A stretch of DNA of 64,000 nt from positions 6,140 through 70,139 of the forward strand of contig CAJUMQ010000013.1 in assembly GCA_910587035.1 (NCBI GenBank), read 5' to 3'. Below the pieces are notes generated by a model, which did no database searches, had not been told where the DNA came from, and saw nothing but the letters and a program-made list of their open reading frames with translations. The translations under genes were made by a program, and so were the position numbers. Source of the DNA: an uncultured Desulfovibrio sp. Its GTDB lineage: Bacteria > Desulfobacterota > Desulfovibrionia > Desulfovibrionales > Desulfovibrionaceae. This document shows, in pieces, positions 54,213 through 62,716 of this stretch; position 1 is the stretch's first letter, and every line of letters starts with the position of its first letter.

Positions 54213-56186
54213 TCAATTGCCCGGAATGGGCTCATCCGTCACAATGGAAAAAATGCGGTAGCAGCGCATGCAGCGCGAGGCCTCGCGCCATGCCTCCTCA
54301 CGATCCATGGTTTTCTCCACCTCCGCAAAATTACGGGACCTTTGGCCGGGTTCCAGTTCCCGGACCTGGGCGCGGCCCATTTTGGGCTTCAGGGGCTTTT
54401 CACCCGCATCATCCAGCAATCTGCCACCGGCTATCCATTCGCTCAAACGCCAACGGGAATCAAAAGGAGCCTGCCCTCGCGAAAGGTACTGATCTATGGA
54501 TCGGGCGGCAAAATACGCATGGCCCATGCCCATGATCATGGTGGTGGGCCCTTTGGCCCTTGGCCCGCTTGTGCAGTCGCCCCCTGCAAATACGCCCTTG
54601 CGGCTGGTTTCATGTGCGGCATTAATGACAATGCAGTTTTTGCGATCCCGCTCAATGCCTTCATTGTCCCGCAGCATTTTCTTGTCAGTTTTTTGACCAA
54701 TGGCTGCAATGACATGGCTGCAGGGGATGACATGTTCCGAGCCTGCGATGGGACGCACGCCGCGGCGCCCGCTGGCATCTGGCTCGGTGCGCTCCATATC
54801 CATCACGCGCAGGCCGATGATGCGTCCATCTTCAACTTCCAGAGCATCCTGGCCGCATAGAAAATGAAATTGCACGCCTTCCGCCCTGGCCGCGTGGATT
54901 TCCTCAGGGTCAGCAGGCGCGTCCGCCTCCGTGCGCCTGTAGATAAGATGGGTTATGCCTGTGGCCACACGACACGCGGCCCGGCAGCAGTCCATGGCCA
55001 CATTGCCGCCGCCAACCACCACCACATCCCCCTCCAGCACAGGCGCGTCGCCCTTCTCAACTCCCTCATAGACACGCTCAAGAAAATCTATGCCATTCTC
55101 ATAATCGGGCAGATCCGTGTCCTCGTTCTCCATGCCAAGATAGGCTCCAGCTGGGCAGCCACAGGCGATGAATACCGCCTCATAGCCGCGCTCAAACAGC
55201 TCATCAACATCAAAATCGCGCCCCAGCTTCTGATTATAATAAAACCTGGCTCCCATTTTGGCGACAATATCCGTTTCTTCAGCCAGAGTATCCTTGGGCA
55301 GGCGATAAATGGGTATGCCGTAACGGATCATGCCGCCGGCCTTTTCCCTGGCCTCAAACACATCCACAGGGTAGCCGCGATCGAGCAGATGATACGCGCA
55401 GGATATGCCCACCGGACCTGCGCCCACAACGGCCACGCGCTGATTTTTATTAATTTCACTGTGTTGTGGCCTGAGCATTCCCGAGGCAATGGCCTGGTCT
55501 GCCGCGTAGCGTTTAAGATTGCGGATGGAGACAGGCTCATCCACTGCGCCCCGGCGGCAGGCGCTTTCGCAGCTGCGCACGCATACCCGGCCACAGCTGC
55601 CCACCAGGGGATAATGACGCAGCACCGTGTTGGCGGCCAGGTCCACATGCCCATCTTTTATGTAATCGATATAACGGGGAATATTGACAATGCCAGGACA
55701 TGCCTCAATGCAGGGGCTTGTGGAGGCGCTGAAAAAACCGCTGCCGCCTGCGGTCTTTCCCGGCAGAAGGTCAGAGCTGAAATGTTTGAGGGCGCCAAGG
55801 AGCGGAACCGGGCCGGTTTGGCCTATGCCGCAGAGGGATGTTTCCCGCATTTGGGTGGCAATTTCGTCAATATGAACCCAGTTTATTTTTTTACCGGCCA
55901 AAGCATCGGCCAGGGCATCGCGCAAAAGAGGCGCGCCAGTGCGGCAGGGAGAGCATTTGCCACAGGATTCACTGGCAACCTTGTGCAGATGCTTCATTAG
56001 CGCCCATAACAGGGGCACTGTGCGATCAAAAACGAGAAAGCCGCGGTGGGAAAGGATAATCCGGGCAGGATTGCCTTCATTAAAATTGTCAAAGATGGCA
56101 AGATCAATGCCTTCGGGTGCGTTGGCGCCGCCTGCACGATTGTCATAGACCACACCATCCCAAATGCCATAAGCTAGGTTGGGCAT
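54213..56186 (-). CDS. NuoF-C/GltD-like fused FAD-NAD(P) oxidoreductase
   Basis: 657 residues. The N-terminal ~150 match the C-terminal end of NuoF without its FMN core: ESCGKCSPCRTG and SLCGIGQTGP supply a 4Fe4S cluster. Then comes a GltD-like unit: cysteine clusters (CIEACPGI...SCGRVCVRSCESAC), FAD-binding VAVVGAGPVGISCAYHL, NAD(P)-binding VVVVGGGNVAMDC and a final FAD motif GVFAGGDCTSGP. A last CMRC pair is at the C-terminus. Such fusions act as NAD(P)H-linked electron donors to cytoplasmic complexes in anaerobes. The partner is not encoded next to it. Overlaps no other gene. Confidence 0.85.
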   Translation of the reverse strand: MPNLAYGIWDGVVYDNRAGGANAPEGIDLAIFDNFNEGNPARIILSHRGFLVFDRTVPLLWALMKHLHKVASESCGKCSPCRTGAPLLRDALADALAGKKINWVHIDEIATQMRETSLCGIGQTGPVPLLGALKHFSSDLLPGKTAGGSGFFSASTSPCIEACPGIVNIPRYIDYIKDGHVDLAANTVLRHYPLVGSCGRVCVRSCESACRRGAVDEPVSIRNLKRYAADQAIASGMLRPQHSEINKNQRVAVVGAGPVGISCAYHLLDRGYPVDVFEAREKAGGMIRYGIPIYRLPKDTLAEETDIVAKMGARFYYNQKLGRDFDVDELFERGYEAVFIACGCPAGAYLGMENEDTDLPDYENGIDFLERVYEGVEKGDAPVLEGDVVVVGGGNVAMDCCRAACRVATGITHLIYRRTEADAPADPEEIHAARAEGVQFHFLCGQDALEVEDGRIIGLRVMDMERTEPDASGRRGVRPIAGSEHVIPCSHVIAAIGQKTDKKMLRDNEGIERDRKNCIVINAAHETSRKGVFAGGDCTSGPRAKGPTTMIMGMGHAYFAARSIDQYLSRGQAPFDSRWRLSEWIAGGRLLDDAGEKPLKPKMGRAQVRELEPGQRSRNFAEVEKTMDREEAWREASRCMRCYRIFSIVTDEPIPGN

Positions 56187-56506
56187 ACGGCTCCCTCTCC
56201 TTGCGGCCTGACAAGCCGCCAGTCTGTATGAAGTGAACGGATTTCAGTTTTGAAAGGGCATGCTAGCATGCCCTGCTAGATTATTCAATGCGATGTGTGG
56301 CAATGGATTATTTATGGGAGGGATTAAACAAGGCAGGGCCGGATATTGTATCCGGCCCGGGCTTGTCCGTTGCCATAGGGCATGACGGCCATGATTTTCC
56401 CATTCTCCCTGCTCATTTATAATTTTCCGGCCCGGCCAGGGCCGGAAAATTATTGGGGGGAGGGGAGATGCCGGCTGGCTTGGCCAGACCGGCTGTTAAA
56501 AATTTC
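56187..56506. other. 320-bp intergenic with palindrome and hairpins
   Basis: It holds the promoter side of the flavoprotein gene and the 3' end of the TPR gene. Structures seen: an 18-bp perfect palindrome gggcatgctagcatgccc (56256-56273), a 10-bp stem gggccggata/tatccggccc (56336-56358), and the long terminator stem at 56419-56453. No coding region is supported. Confidence 0.7.
56419..56453 (-). terminator. Terminator of the TPR gene
   Basis: 15-bp perfect stem starting ataattttccggccc with a ggcca loop, just after the TPR stop on the minus strand. The AT-rich base of the stem gives a U-rich run at its end. Confidence 0.7.
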
Positions 56507-57070
56507 CTATGCAGCCATGGATTCAAAGAGTTCCTTGGCATTGCTGTTGGCAGGATTCTCGCAGAGCACGCTTTCCAGGTGCGCCCTGGCCTCGTCATTG
56601 CGGCCAAGGTAGATCAGGCAGCCGGCAAGGGTAACGCGCACGGCCTCTTTCTCAACATTTTCGTTGAATGCGGCTTCCAGATAGGCCAGCACATCCTCAA
56701 CGCGGCCAATCTGATAGGCCTCGCGCACAACACAGTTCAAGGCCACGATGTTGGCAGGAGATTTTTCCAGGGCGCGGGCAAAATATTTGAATGCCTCTTC
56801 ATGCTCACCCTTCTCCATGTAAACCAGGCCAATGCCGCAAAGAGCCTTGTCGCTTTCCTCAACAGAGGCGGCTTTTTCGTAAAGGACCAGAGCCTTGTCC
56901 AGCTCGCCGCGCTGCACGGCCACAGTGGCCAGGCCCATGAATGGCGCAGCGGAATCGGTGGAGGCGTTGGCAGCCTTGCGATAGTAATCCTCGGCCTTGT
57001 CATAGTCGCCCATGAAAAGATAGCACTCGCCAAGTTCCTTGTTGATTTCGTAATCCAGCTGATTGCTCAT
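56507..57070 (-). CDS. Tetratricopeptide repeat protein
   Basis: 187 residues made of about five TPR units (ELGECYLFMGDYDKAEDYYRK, ALCGIGLVYMEKGEHEEAFKY, AGCLIYLGRNDEARAHLE). No signal peptide, so cytoplasmic. ATG 57070 is preceded by GGGGAG; the frame upstream to 57169 is a basic low-complexity stretch with repeated ttgcgctt words and is probably 5' leader. Function is unknown; TPR proteins are protein-binding scaffolds. Confidence 0.8.
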   Translation of the reverse strand: MSNQLDYEINKELGECYLFMGDYDKAEDYYRKAANASTDSAAPFMGLATVAVQRGELDKALVLYEKAASVEESDKALCGIGLVYMEKGEHEEAFKYFARALEKSPANIVALNCVVREAYQIGRVEDVLAYLEAAFNENVEKEAVRVTLAGCLIYLGRNDEARAHLESVLCENPANSNAKELFESMAA

Positions 57071-57264
57071 ATTTTCTCCCCTTTTGGCTTTTTTCCCACT
57101 CTTGCGCTTTTGCGCTTTGTGCATTTGCGCTTCTATATGCACTCTCCATGCCAACATAATTAAAGTCAATTAAATCAGTGGTTTTTTATGGATGGGAGAA
57201 AAAAAGCGGCAAAATTTTTCAGTTTAAGCGCCATTTAACCAGCGCTTAATAAAACAAGGGGAGA

Positions 57265-57285
57265 CGGCAAAAGAAAATTTTGCCG
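57265..57285 (-). terminator. Possible terminator of the usp-hisC-cmk transcript
   Basis: 8-bp stem cggcaaaa/ttttgccg (57265-57285), loop gaaaa, immediately after the cmk stop on the minus strand; the U-tract is weak and slightly displaced. Confidence 0.4.
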
Positions 57286-57286
57286 G

Positions 57287-57985
57287 CTATGCGTGGCAGT
57301 GGCCCGGAAAAACCTTGCCAGCCGGGCTGGTGCGGATTTTATCCAGCAGGGCATTCAAGACCTGGGCTGGATCAAGCAGGGAGGTATCAATAATAATGGC
57401 ATCATCAGCAGGTTTGAGGGGAGCAATGGGGCGGTTGCGATCCTGGGCATCGCGCTCAATGATTTTGTCCATGATTTCGGCGAGGGGTGTGGTGCCTCCC
57501 CTGGCGGTCAGCTCCAGCCAGCGGCGTTTGGCACGCACCTCCGGGCTGGCATCCAGAAAAAACTTGAAGGCCGCAGTGGGAAAAACCACAGTGCCCATGT
57601 CGCGCCCCTCTGCCACAATGGGCCCCATGGAGCCTGCGCGCTGCTGCATGCGCAGGGTGAACTCGCGTACTTCCGGTCTGGTGGCATAGGTAGAGGCCAG
57701 AACGCCAATCCTCTCCTGACGCAAGGCCGCGCCAGGGTCTATGCCATTGCAGAGCAGCCTGGTGGCGCCTCCGCAGCCTTCCACCCTGAAATCAAAATGC
57801 GACAGGGCCTGCCGCAATTCCCGGGGATTCATATTCAGCCCATTTTCACCGAGATTAAGGGCAATGGCGCGAAACATGGCTCCGGTGTCGAGGCGGGGAA
57901 TGCCCAGAGCATCAGCCAGCTTGCCGGCAACCGTTGTTTTGCCCACGCCGGCAGGTCCATCTATGGCGACAACAGGCATGCTCAT
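57287..57985 (-). CDS. cmk: Cytidylate kinase
   Basis: 232 residues. P-loop GPAGVGKTTVAGKLA, LDTGAMFRAIAL and EGRDMGTVVFP are Cmk signatures. It phosphorylates CMP and dCMP. ATGA overlap with hisC upstream. Third gene of a usp-hisC-cmk operon. Confidence 0.94.
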   Translation of the reverse strand: MSMPVVAIDGPAGVGKTTVAGKLADALGIPRLDTGAMFRAIALNLGENGLNMNPRELRQALSHFDFRVEGCGGATRLLCNGIDPGAALRQERIGVLASTYATRPEVREFTLRMQQRAGSMGPIVAEGRDMGTVVFPTAAFKFFLDASPEVRAKRRWLELTARGGTTPLAEIMDKIIERDAQDRNRPIAPLKPADDAIIIDTSLLDPAQVLNALLDKIRTSPAGKVFPGHCHA

Positions 57986-59109
57986 GGCATCTGCTGCCCG
58001 GACTGGAGAACCTTGCGCATGGCATTGAGAAACAGCATGTTTTCCTCATGGTTGCCAATGCTTACGCGCAGCCGATCAGGCATGCCATAACCATCCAGGG
58101 TGCGAATGATTATGCCCATGGCCAAAAGCTCATCGAAGCATTGCCTGGCCTTGGGCGCATTGGCTGGCGGCTGGAACAGCAGAAAATTGGCATGGCTTGG
58201 CCACACGCGGCAGCCCATCAGTTCCAATTCGCGCGCGAGCAGCTCCCGGCCTTTCCTGACTGTGGCCATGGTTGCCTGGCGAAAAGCCTCATCCTCCAGG
58301 GCAGCCAGAGCCGCGGCCTCAGCCATTATGTTTACAGAAAATGGCAGGCGCGCGCGCCAAAAGGCATCGGCAATGGCAGCTGGCGCCACAGCATAGCCCA
58401 GCCTCAGGCCTGCCAGGCCAAAACTTTTGGAAAAGGTGCGCATGAATACGGCATTTGCGGGGATGTTGCCGCTGGCCAGCAGGGACATCTCCGGACCGGT
58501 AAAATCCATATAGGCTTCGTCCACCACCAGCAGGGCGGCTGGGGCGCGCCGGGCCACAGCCTGGGCAAGGGAGGCAACACTTGCCGCATCCGGGCAATAG
58601 CCGCTGGGATTGTCCGGTGTGGTGAGAAAGACCAGGCGCGTGGATTCATCCACAAGATCCAGTAGCGCCTGCATATTAAATGAAAGGTCTTCATTCAGGG
58701 GGGCGCGGCGCGTCTCCAGCCCACAGATGCGGGCCTGGATGGGGTACAGGCTGAAACAGGGCCGGAAGCAGACTATGTTGTGCTCTCCCTCCCTGGCCAT
58801 GATCCTGCAAAGCAGATCGATTATTTCATCGGAGCCATTGCCAATGAGGATATTTTGAGGTTCGACATCATGCAAGGCCGCAATGGCTGCCGCAAGACGC
58901 GGGTTGCCGCCCTGTGGATAGCGGAAAGCCTGGGCGGCATGGCGGCGGATGGCATCCTGGGCAAGCGGCGACGCGCCGAGGGGATTTTCATTGCTGGCCA
59001 GCTTTATCACCCTGGCCAGGCCATGGCGGCTGGCTATTTCATCTATTGAAAGCCCGGGCGCATACGGCGCAAGATCGCGTATGCGCCCAAGCGCTTCTGG
59101 CTTTGTCAT
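57982..59109 (-). CDS. hisC: Histidinol-phosphate aminotransferase
   Basis: 375 residues of the HisC family. LASNENPLGASP, the YPQGG segment, DEAYMDF and the PLP lysine in FSKSFGLAGLRLGY are visible. It converts imidazole-acetol phosphate to histidinol phosphate, and often also serves aromatic amino acid synthesis. Coupled by ATGA at both ends to usp and cmk. Confidence 0.93.
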   Translation of the reverse strand: MTKPEALGRIRDLAPYAPGLSIDEIASRHGLARVIKLASNENPLGASPLAQDAIRRHAAQAFRYPQGGNPRLAAAIAALHDVEPQNILIGNGSDEIIDLLCRIMAREGEHNIVCFRPCFSLYPIQARICGLETRRAPLNEDLSFNMQALLDLVDESTRLVFLTTPDNPSGYCPDAASVASLAQAVARRAPAALLVVDEAYMDFTGPEMSLLASGNIPANAVFMRTFSKSFGLAGLRLGYAVAPAAIADAFWRARLPFSVNIMAEAAALAALEDEAFRQATMATVRKGRELLARELELMGCRVWPSHANFLLFQPPANAPKARQCFDELLAMGIIIRTLDGYGMPDRLRVSIGNHEENMLFLNAMRKVLQSGQQMP

Positions 59110-59570
59110 GGCTTGCGCGTGACCTGCTCGCTAGATGGGCGAATAGTCAAAACGGGCATATCGGCATTCTTCACAACCTTTTCGGCCACTGAGCCAAAAA
59201 GGATGCGGTCAATGCCCTTGCGGCCATGCGTGCCCATGACAATTATGTCAACCTTTTCCTCATGGGCGCGGTTCAGGATCTCCTCCGCGGCATAGCCGAT
59301 AAGCACCTGGCCACGCGCCTCCACTCCGGCAAAATTTTCCGCCACAAAGGCTTCCATGGACTTTTCAGCGCCGGTAACGATTTCACCCACAAAGTTTTCT
59401 ATGGTATTGGGTGGCACATGAAAGCCAACATACTGGCTCAGGGACGGCGCGGTATAGACAACAGTCACACTGGCGCCGAAGCCCTTGGCCATGGTGACGG
59501 CATAGGCCGCCACATCCTTGCTATGCTCGGAAAGATCCACCGCGCAAAGTATCTTCTTTATTTCCTTCAT
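59106..59570 (-). CDS. Universal stress protein (UspA family)
   Basis: 154 residues. KKILCAVDLSEHSKDVAAYA at the start and VMGTHGRKGIDRILFGSVAEKVV, with the ATP-binding G-x2-G-x9-G pattern, mark an ATP-type Usp. ATG 59570 is preceded by GGAGG; an upstream ATG (59582) is possible. First gene of the usp-hisC-cmk operon. Confidence 0.9.
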   Translation of the reverse strand: MKEIKKILCAVDLSEHSKDVAAYAVTMAKGFGASVTVVYTAPSLSQYVGFHVPPNTIENFVGEIVTGAEKSMEAFVAENFAGVEARGQVLIGYAAEEILNRAHEEKVDIIVMGTHGRKGIDRILFGSVAEKVVKNADMPVLTIRPSSEQVTRKP

Positions 59571-59818
59571 CTCCGCCTCCATTGCGGGCCATGTCGCCCG
59601 CGGCCACATTGCGGGGGGTTGCGGCTACCTGCCTGCCCCGCATTTTAATGCTATGCGAAAAGGGCCATTTTTGCAATTGTGGCCGCATGATACAGCACAG
59701 GTGGGAAATTTTTTCAGGGCAGTAAAAATTAATTGTATCATTACAGATGGTTATACGCTTTGATTCTTTGGCCGGTTTTTTGCATAATATGGGCAGAAAG
59801 CCATCCCTGGAGGCAATT

Positions 59819-60319
59819 ATGGAAATAAATACCCGGCAAATGGAAGCGCTCCTTCAACTTCAGGAACAGCAGGCGCAGCTTCCGCATAACAGAAACAACA
59901 GTGGATCCACAGATTTTCAGAACATTCTCAACCAGCAGCTGACCGGTCTGCAGCAAAATGCGGGCGCCGGTCCGGCGGGCAACTCCCAGGCTGCCCTGTA
60001 CAGCCAGATAATGCTCGACAATGCCGGCCAGGATCATACCAGCGACCCGGACGCGGCAGTGCTTCAGGCGGCCTTTGACGAGGCTTCCGGAACTCTCGAT
60101 CTATGGGACACATATGCCGCCACCCTAGGCACATCCACCTCGGATTCCGCCCTGCGTGACGCCTATTCTCTGCTGCTTGGCATAGATTCCCGGGTCGCAC
60201 AGCTGCGCGCCAACCCGGCCGTGGGCAGGAGCAGCGAGCTCGACAGCATTCTGGGCGAGCTGGAAGTTCTTTCCGCCACGGAAAAATTCAAGTTCAACCG
60301 CGGCGACTACCTGATGTAG
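59819..60319 (+). CDS. Hypothetical protein, unknown function
   Basis: 166 residues. The N-terminal third is Gln/Asn-rich (RQMEALLQLQEQQAQL), the middle is low complexity, and the C-terminal half is helical with no motif I recognise. No signal peptide or membrane segment. GGAGG lies 7 nt before ATG 59819. Monocistronic, with a very strong terminator behind it. Codon use matches the neighbourhood, so it is probably a real, locally conserved gene. Confidence 0.65.
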   Translation: MEINTRQMEALLQLQEQQAQLPHNRNNSGSTDFQNILNQQLTGLQQNAGAGPAGNSQAALYSQIMLDNAGQDHTSDPDAAVLQAAFDEASGTLDLWDTYAATLGTSTSDSALRDAYSLLLGIDSRVAQLRANPAVGRSSELDSILGELEVLSATEKFKFNRGDYLM

Positions 60320-60344
60320 ACATTCTGTTTGCCAGTTCACAGCG

Positions 60345-60389
60345 GCAAATAGCCCGGGATTGCAGGGAATCCCGGGCTATTTGCTTTTT
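60345..60389 (+). terminator. Strong Rho-independent terminator
   Basis: 17-bp perfect stem gcaaatagcccgggatt / aatcccgggctatttgc with a 6-nt loop, followed by ttttt. Confidence 0.93.
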
Positions 60390-60579
60390 GGGGCAATTTG
60401 TGCGCGGGTAGCCGCATAATTCCTTGTGGCATATGGCAAATGTTGCGCCAGAAGGCGCAACCTTACGCCTGAACAGGCCCGGCGTGCCAGCAAAAGCGCC
60501 CTGGCGTGTTTCCCATTTTCATGTGAAACACCATGTTTTGACAAGTGGCAAATCGTAAAATTGCTTCACCGCCTAGATA

Positions 60580-60741
60580 TCATTTATGCGCCTCTTCCCT
60601 GTTTTTTTCTCCTGCGGCCAGACGCAGCCTTTCTTCCTCCATCAGTGTGAAAAAATCGATAGGTCTGATGTTCAGAGCTTCGCAGATGGAGTAAATTGCA
60701 TGGTTCGCAGCCAGGTTGCCTTCACAGCAAGCAGGCCACAT
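60580..60741 (-). pseudogene. Possible remnant of an XRE-type HTH regulator
   Basis: A 53-codon frame reads ...CCEGNLAANHAIYSICEAL then NIRPIDFFTLMEEERLRLAA. The helix pattern 'E-G-N...AIYSICEALNIRPIDFF' resembles the second half of a Cro/cI HTH domain, where helix 4-5 is typically 'pslxtLxxIaxALxvxpxxLf'. The recognition helix is missing upstream, so it looks like a decayed 3' fragment. It could also be chance. Confidence 0.35.
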
Positions 60742-60941
60742 AAGCAATTCCTCTGACTTGCAGGCTGAAAAATAGAGTCATCCTGACGGCTTTGTCCACA
60801 GTCATTTTCATGCAGCCGGTAATTTTGCCGGCATTCTTCTGCCATAAAATCCGGGCCTTCCATTTTTATCCGCAGGTCCATGCCCACTCGGGGCGCATGG
60901 CCATTCCGCAAAGATTCTTCCTTTTTGTGCTGCTAAAAATA

Positions 60942-60971
60942 TTGTCATTCAAATACGCTTGCATGTATACT
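60942..60971 (+). promoter_or_regulatory. Candidate glpQ promoter
   Basis: TTGTCA (60942-60947), 18-bp spacer, TATACT (60966-60971), 31 bp before ATG 61003; AGGGAGG ribosome site follows. Confidence 0.65.
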
Positions 60972-61002
60972 TGGACAAAACTTTCATCCCCAGGGAGGGC
61001 CT

Positions 61003-62049
61003 ATGAAAAAATATTTCTTATTCTGCCTGCTGGCGACGCTTGCCTGGAGTCCGGCCATGGGCGCTGACAATTCGGCCAAAGATGCCTATAAACCGGCTGT
61101 GGCAGCCCATCGCGGGGCCAGCGGCTATCTGCCCGAGCACACCATACCGGCCAAAACCATGGCCTATGCCCTGGGCCCGGACTTCATCGAGCAGGATGTG
61201 ATCATGACCAAGGACAATGTGCTGATGATCATGCACGATCCGCAGCTGGACACCACCACCGATGTGGCCAAAAAATTTCCCAACCGCAAGCGCGATGATG
61301 GCAAGTACTATGCTGTGGATTTTACATATCCCGAGATCATGACCCTGACGGTCACCGAAAGATTTGATCCCAAAACGGGCAAGGCTGTGTTCTCCGGCAG
61401 ATTTCCTGTTGATTCCGGTATAGATTTCAAGGTGCCAACTCTTGAGGAGGAGCTTAAGCTTATTCAGGGCCTGAACAAATCCACAGGCAAGGATGTGGGT
61501 GTTTATGTGGAAGTGAAGGAGCCGGCCTTTTACAAGCGTGAAGGCAAGGACATCACAGGCGCCGTCATCGAAATGCTGGACAAATATGGCTACAATTCGC
61601 CCAATGCCAACTCCATCCTGCAGATCTTTGACTTTGATGCAGTCAAGGATGCCCGCGCCAAGGGCTGGAAGGGCGATCTGGCCATGCTCGTGACCCGCAG
61701 CGGGCAGCATCTGACAGATGACAAGGCCGTGCACGAGTGGCTGCTCACTCCCGAAGGCATTGCCGAAGTCTCCAAATACGCCACCATATATGCGCCCTGG
61801 TTCTCCCTTATGGCAGTGCCCAATGCCGACGGCAAGGGCTACAAGGTCAATGACCTGGCCGAAACAGCCCGTAAAAATGGCATGAAAGTTCACTCCTGGA
61901 CGCATAGAAGCGACAGCCCCTTCAAGGGTTTTGACAGCTCAAAACAGGCGCTGGACACGGCTTTCAAGGAAATCAGGCTGGATGGCATCTTCTCTGATTT
62001 TCCCGGCGATGTTGTCCAATACCTGCATCAGGAAGGCCTGCGTGATTAA
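61003..62049 (+). CDS. glpQ: Periplasmic glycerophosphodiester phosphodiesterase
   Basis: 348 residues. A signal peptide (1-20, ending at AMGA) directs it to the periplasm. AAHRGASGYLPEHT holds the catalytic His and Arg, followed by EQDVIMTKDN (metal-binding Glu/Asp) and MHDPQLD (second His), then VEVKEP. It hydrolyses glycerophosphodiesters to glycerol-3-phosphate and alcohol. Upstream promoter and AGGGAGG site are good. No glpT-type transporter is adjacent. Confidence 0.95.
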   Translation: MKKYFLFCLLATLAWSPAMGADNSAKDAYKPAVAAHRGASGYLPEHTIPAKTMAYALGPDFIEQDVIMTKDNVLMIMHDPQLDTTTDVAKKFPNRKRDDGKYYAVDFTYPEIMTLTVTERFDPKTGKAVFSGRFPVDSGIDFKVPTLEEELKLIQGLNKSTGKDVGVYVEVKEPAFYKREGKDITGAVIEMLDKYGYNSPNANSILQIFDFDAVKDARAKGWKGDLAMLVTRSGQHLTDDKAVHEWLLTPEGIAEVSKYATIYAPWFSLMAVPNADGKGYKVNDLAETARKNGMKVHSWTHRSDSPFKGFDSSKQALDTAFKEIRLDGIFSDFPGDVVQYLHQEGLRD

Positions 62050-62084
62050 ATCAGGCTTGTGCCCGCTGGCACAGTAAAAAAAGT

Positions 62085-62113
62085 TTGACAACCAGGGCCA
62101 ATACGACTATAAG
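62085..62113 (+). promoter_or_regulatory. tRNA-Ser promoter
   Basis: Consensus TTGACA (62085-62090), 17-bp spacer, TATAAG (62108-62113); the tRNA starts 29 bp downstream. Confidence 0.88.
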
Positions 62114-62141
62114 AATTGCTTGCTGGCACTATGTGTCAGAT

Positions 62142-62236
62142 GGAGAGATGTCCGAGCCGGCCGAAGGAGCTCGCCTGCTAAGCGAGTATACGGGCTTAAA
62201 CCTGTATCGAGGGTTCAAATCCCTCTCTCTCCGCCA
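62142..62236 (+). tRNA. tRNA-Ser (anticodon GCT)
   Basis: A class II tRNA. The acceptor stem is GGAGAGA/TCTCTCC with discriminator G and an encoded CCA (62234-62236). The anticodon stem ctcgc/gcgag encloses loop ctgctaa, giving anticodon GCT (codons AGC/AGU). A long variable arm (tatacgggcttaaacctgta) and T-arm gagggttcaaatccctc are present. Confidence 0.96.
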
Positions 62237-62253
62237 GAAAATAGTTCACCAAT

Positions 62254-62294
62254 GCCCCGCAAGGTTCGCAAAAGCCTTGCGGGGCTTGACTTTT
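62254..62294 (+). terminator. Terminator downstream of tRNA-Ser
   Basis: 11-bp stem gccccgcaagg (62254-62264) / ccttgcggggc (62275-62285), then ttgactttt. Confidence 0.75.
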
Positions 62295-62325
62295 AAGGGA
62301 TTTACCTGTTCGCGGTGGTTCGTTG

Positions 62326-62393
62326 CGGTAGCTGCATATACCGAGTTTTTTACGGTATTTAACACGGTAGCTGAATGAATCGCGCATACCGAG
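62326..62393. repeat. Two short direct repeats 3' of tRNA-Ser
   Basis: cggtagctg ... ataccgag occurs at 62326-62345 and, with a 9-bp longer middle, at 62365-62393. Each arm pair is also a weak hairpin (cggta/taccg). They lie between the tRNA and the truncated hydrolase, so they could be remnants of an attachment site or recombination arms. Confidence 0.4.
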
Positions 62394-62418
62394 TAGGAGA
62401 AATGTCATGACAGACAAG

Positions 62419-62682
62419 CTACTTGCGCATAAGGCGGCGGGCATAAAGGCCCGATGTCTGCTCCTTTACCGCGCCTGCTGACGGGACACTAACAATCGCC
62501 GGATACTTTATCGATTTGTCAAACCCGACGGGAAAATATAGATGGGCTGTTAGTTCCACGCCATTTGCGGGGAATTTCACTTTTTCCATAATCATATCCA
62601 CATCTTTCGCCATAAGGGTTGAAGATAGGGATATGAAAATTGCCAATGCCAAAGTGACTGAGAGTCTGATTTTTTTCATCAT
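62419..62682 (-). pseudogene. Truncated alpha/beta hydrolase (dienelactone-hydrolase-like)
   Basis: An 87-residue N-terminal fragment. A signal peptide (MMKKIRLSVTLALAIFISLS) is followed by the first strands of a secreted alpha/beta hydrolase (VELTAHLYFPVGFDK; VSVPSAGAVKEQTSGLYARRL) and then a stop 3 codons later. The catalytic Ser, Asp and His regions are missing. Truncation falls about 185 bp from the tRNA-Ser 3' end, suggesting a recombination junction there. Follows the SDR gene by 34 bp. Confidence 0.7.
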
Positions 62683-62716
62683 GCCAGCACCTTTTGCGGC
62701 AACGTCCCATTTTGAT

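Larger units (their letters stand above)
60390..61002. other. 613-bp intergenic with gene remnant and glpQ promoter
   Basis: Apart from an HTH-like coding remnant on the minus strand (60580-60741) and the glpQ promoter near 60942-60971 I see no supported feature. The short open frames on either strand have no ribosome site or motif. Confidence 0.5.

Noticed and set aside
54864..56000. 378-codon open frame on the plus strand
   Set aside because: Antisense to the NuoF/GltD-like gene whose cofactor motifs are unmistakable.
60426..60650. 74-codon plus-strand frame before glpQ
   Set aside because: Cys/Phe-rich odd composition, no ribosome site, no recognisable motif.
62058..62073. Hairpin after glpQ as a terminator
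   Set aside because: The 6-bp stem tgtgcc/ggcaca is followed by a run of A, not T, on the glpQ strand, so it is not a convincing Rho-independent terminator.
62196..62444. Minus-strand frame ending in AEREGFEPSIQV
   Set aside because: It runs antisense through tRNA-Ser; this C-terminal peptide is the well-known phantom translation opposite serine/leucine tRNAs.
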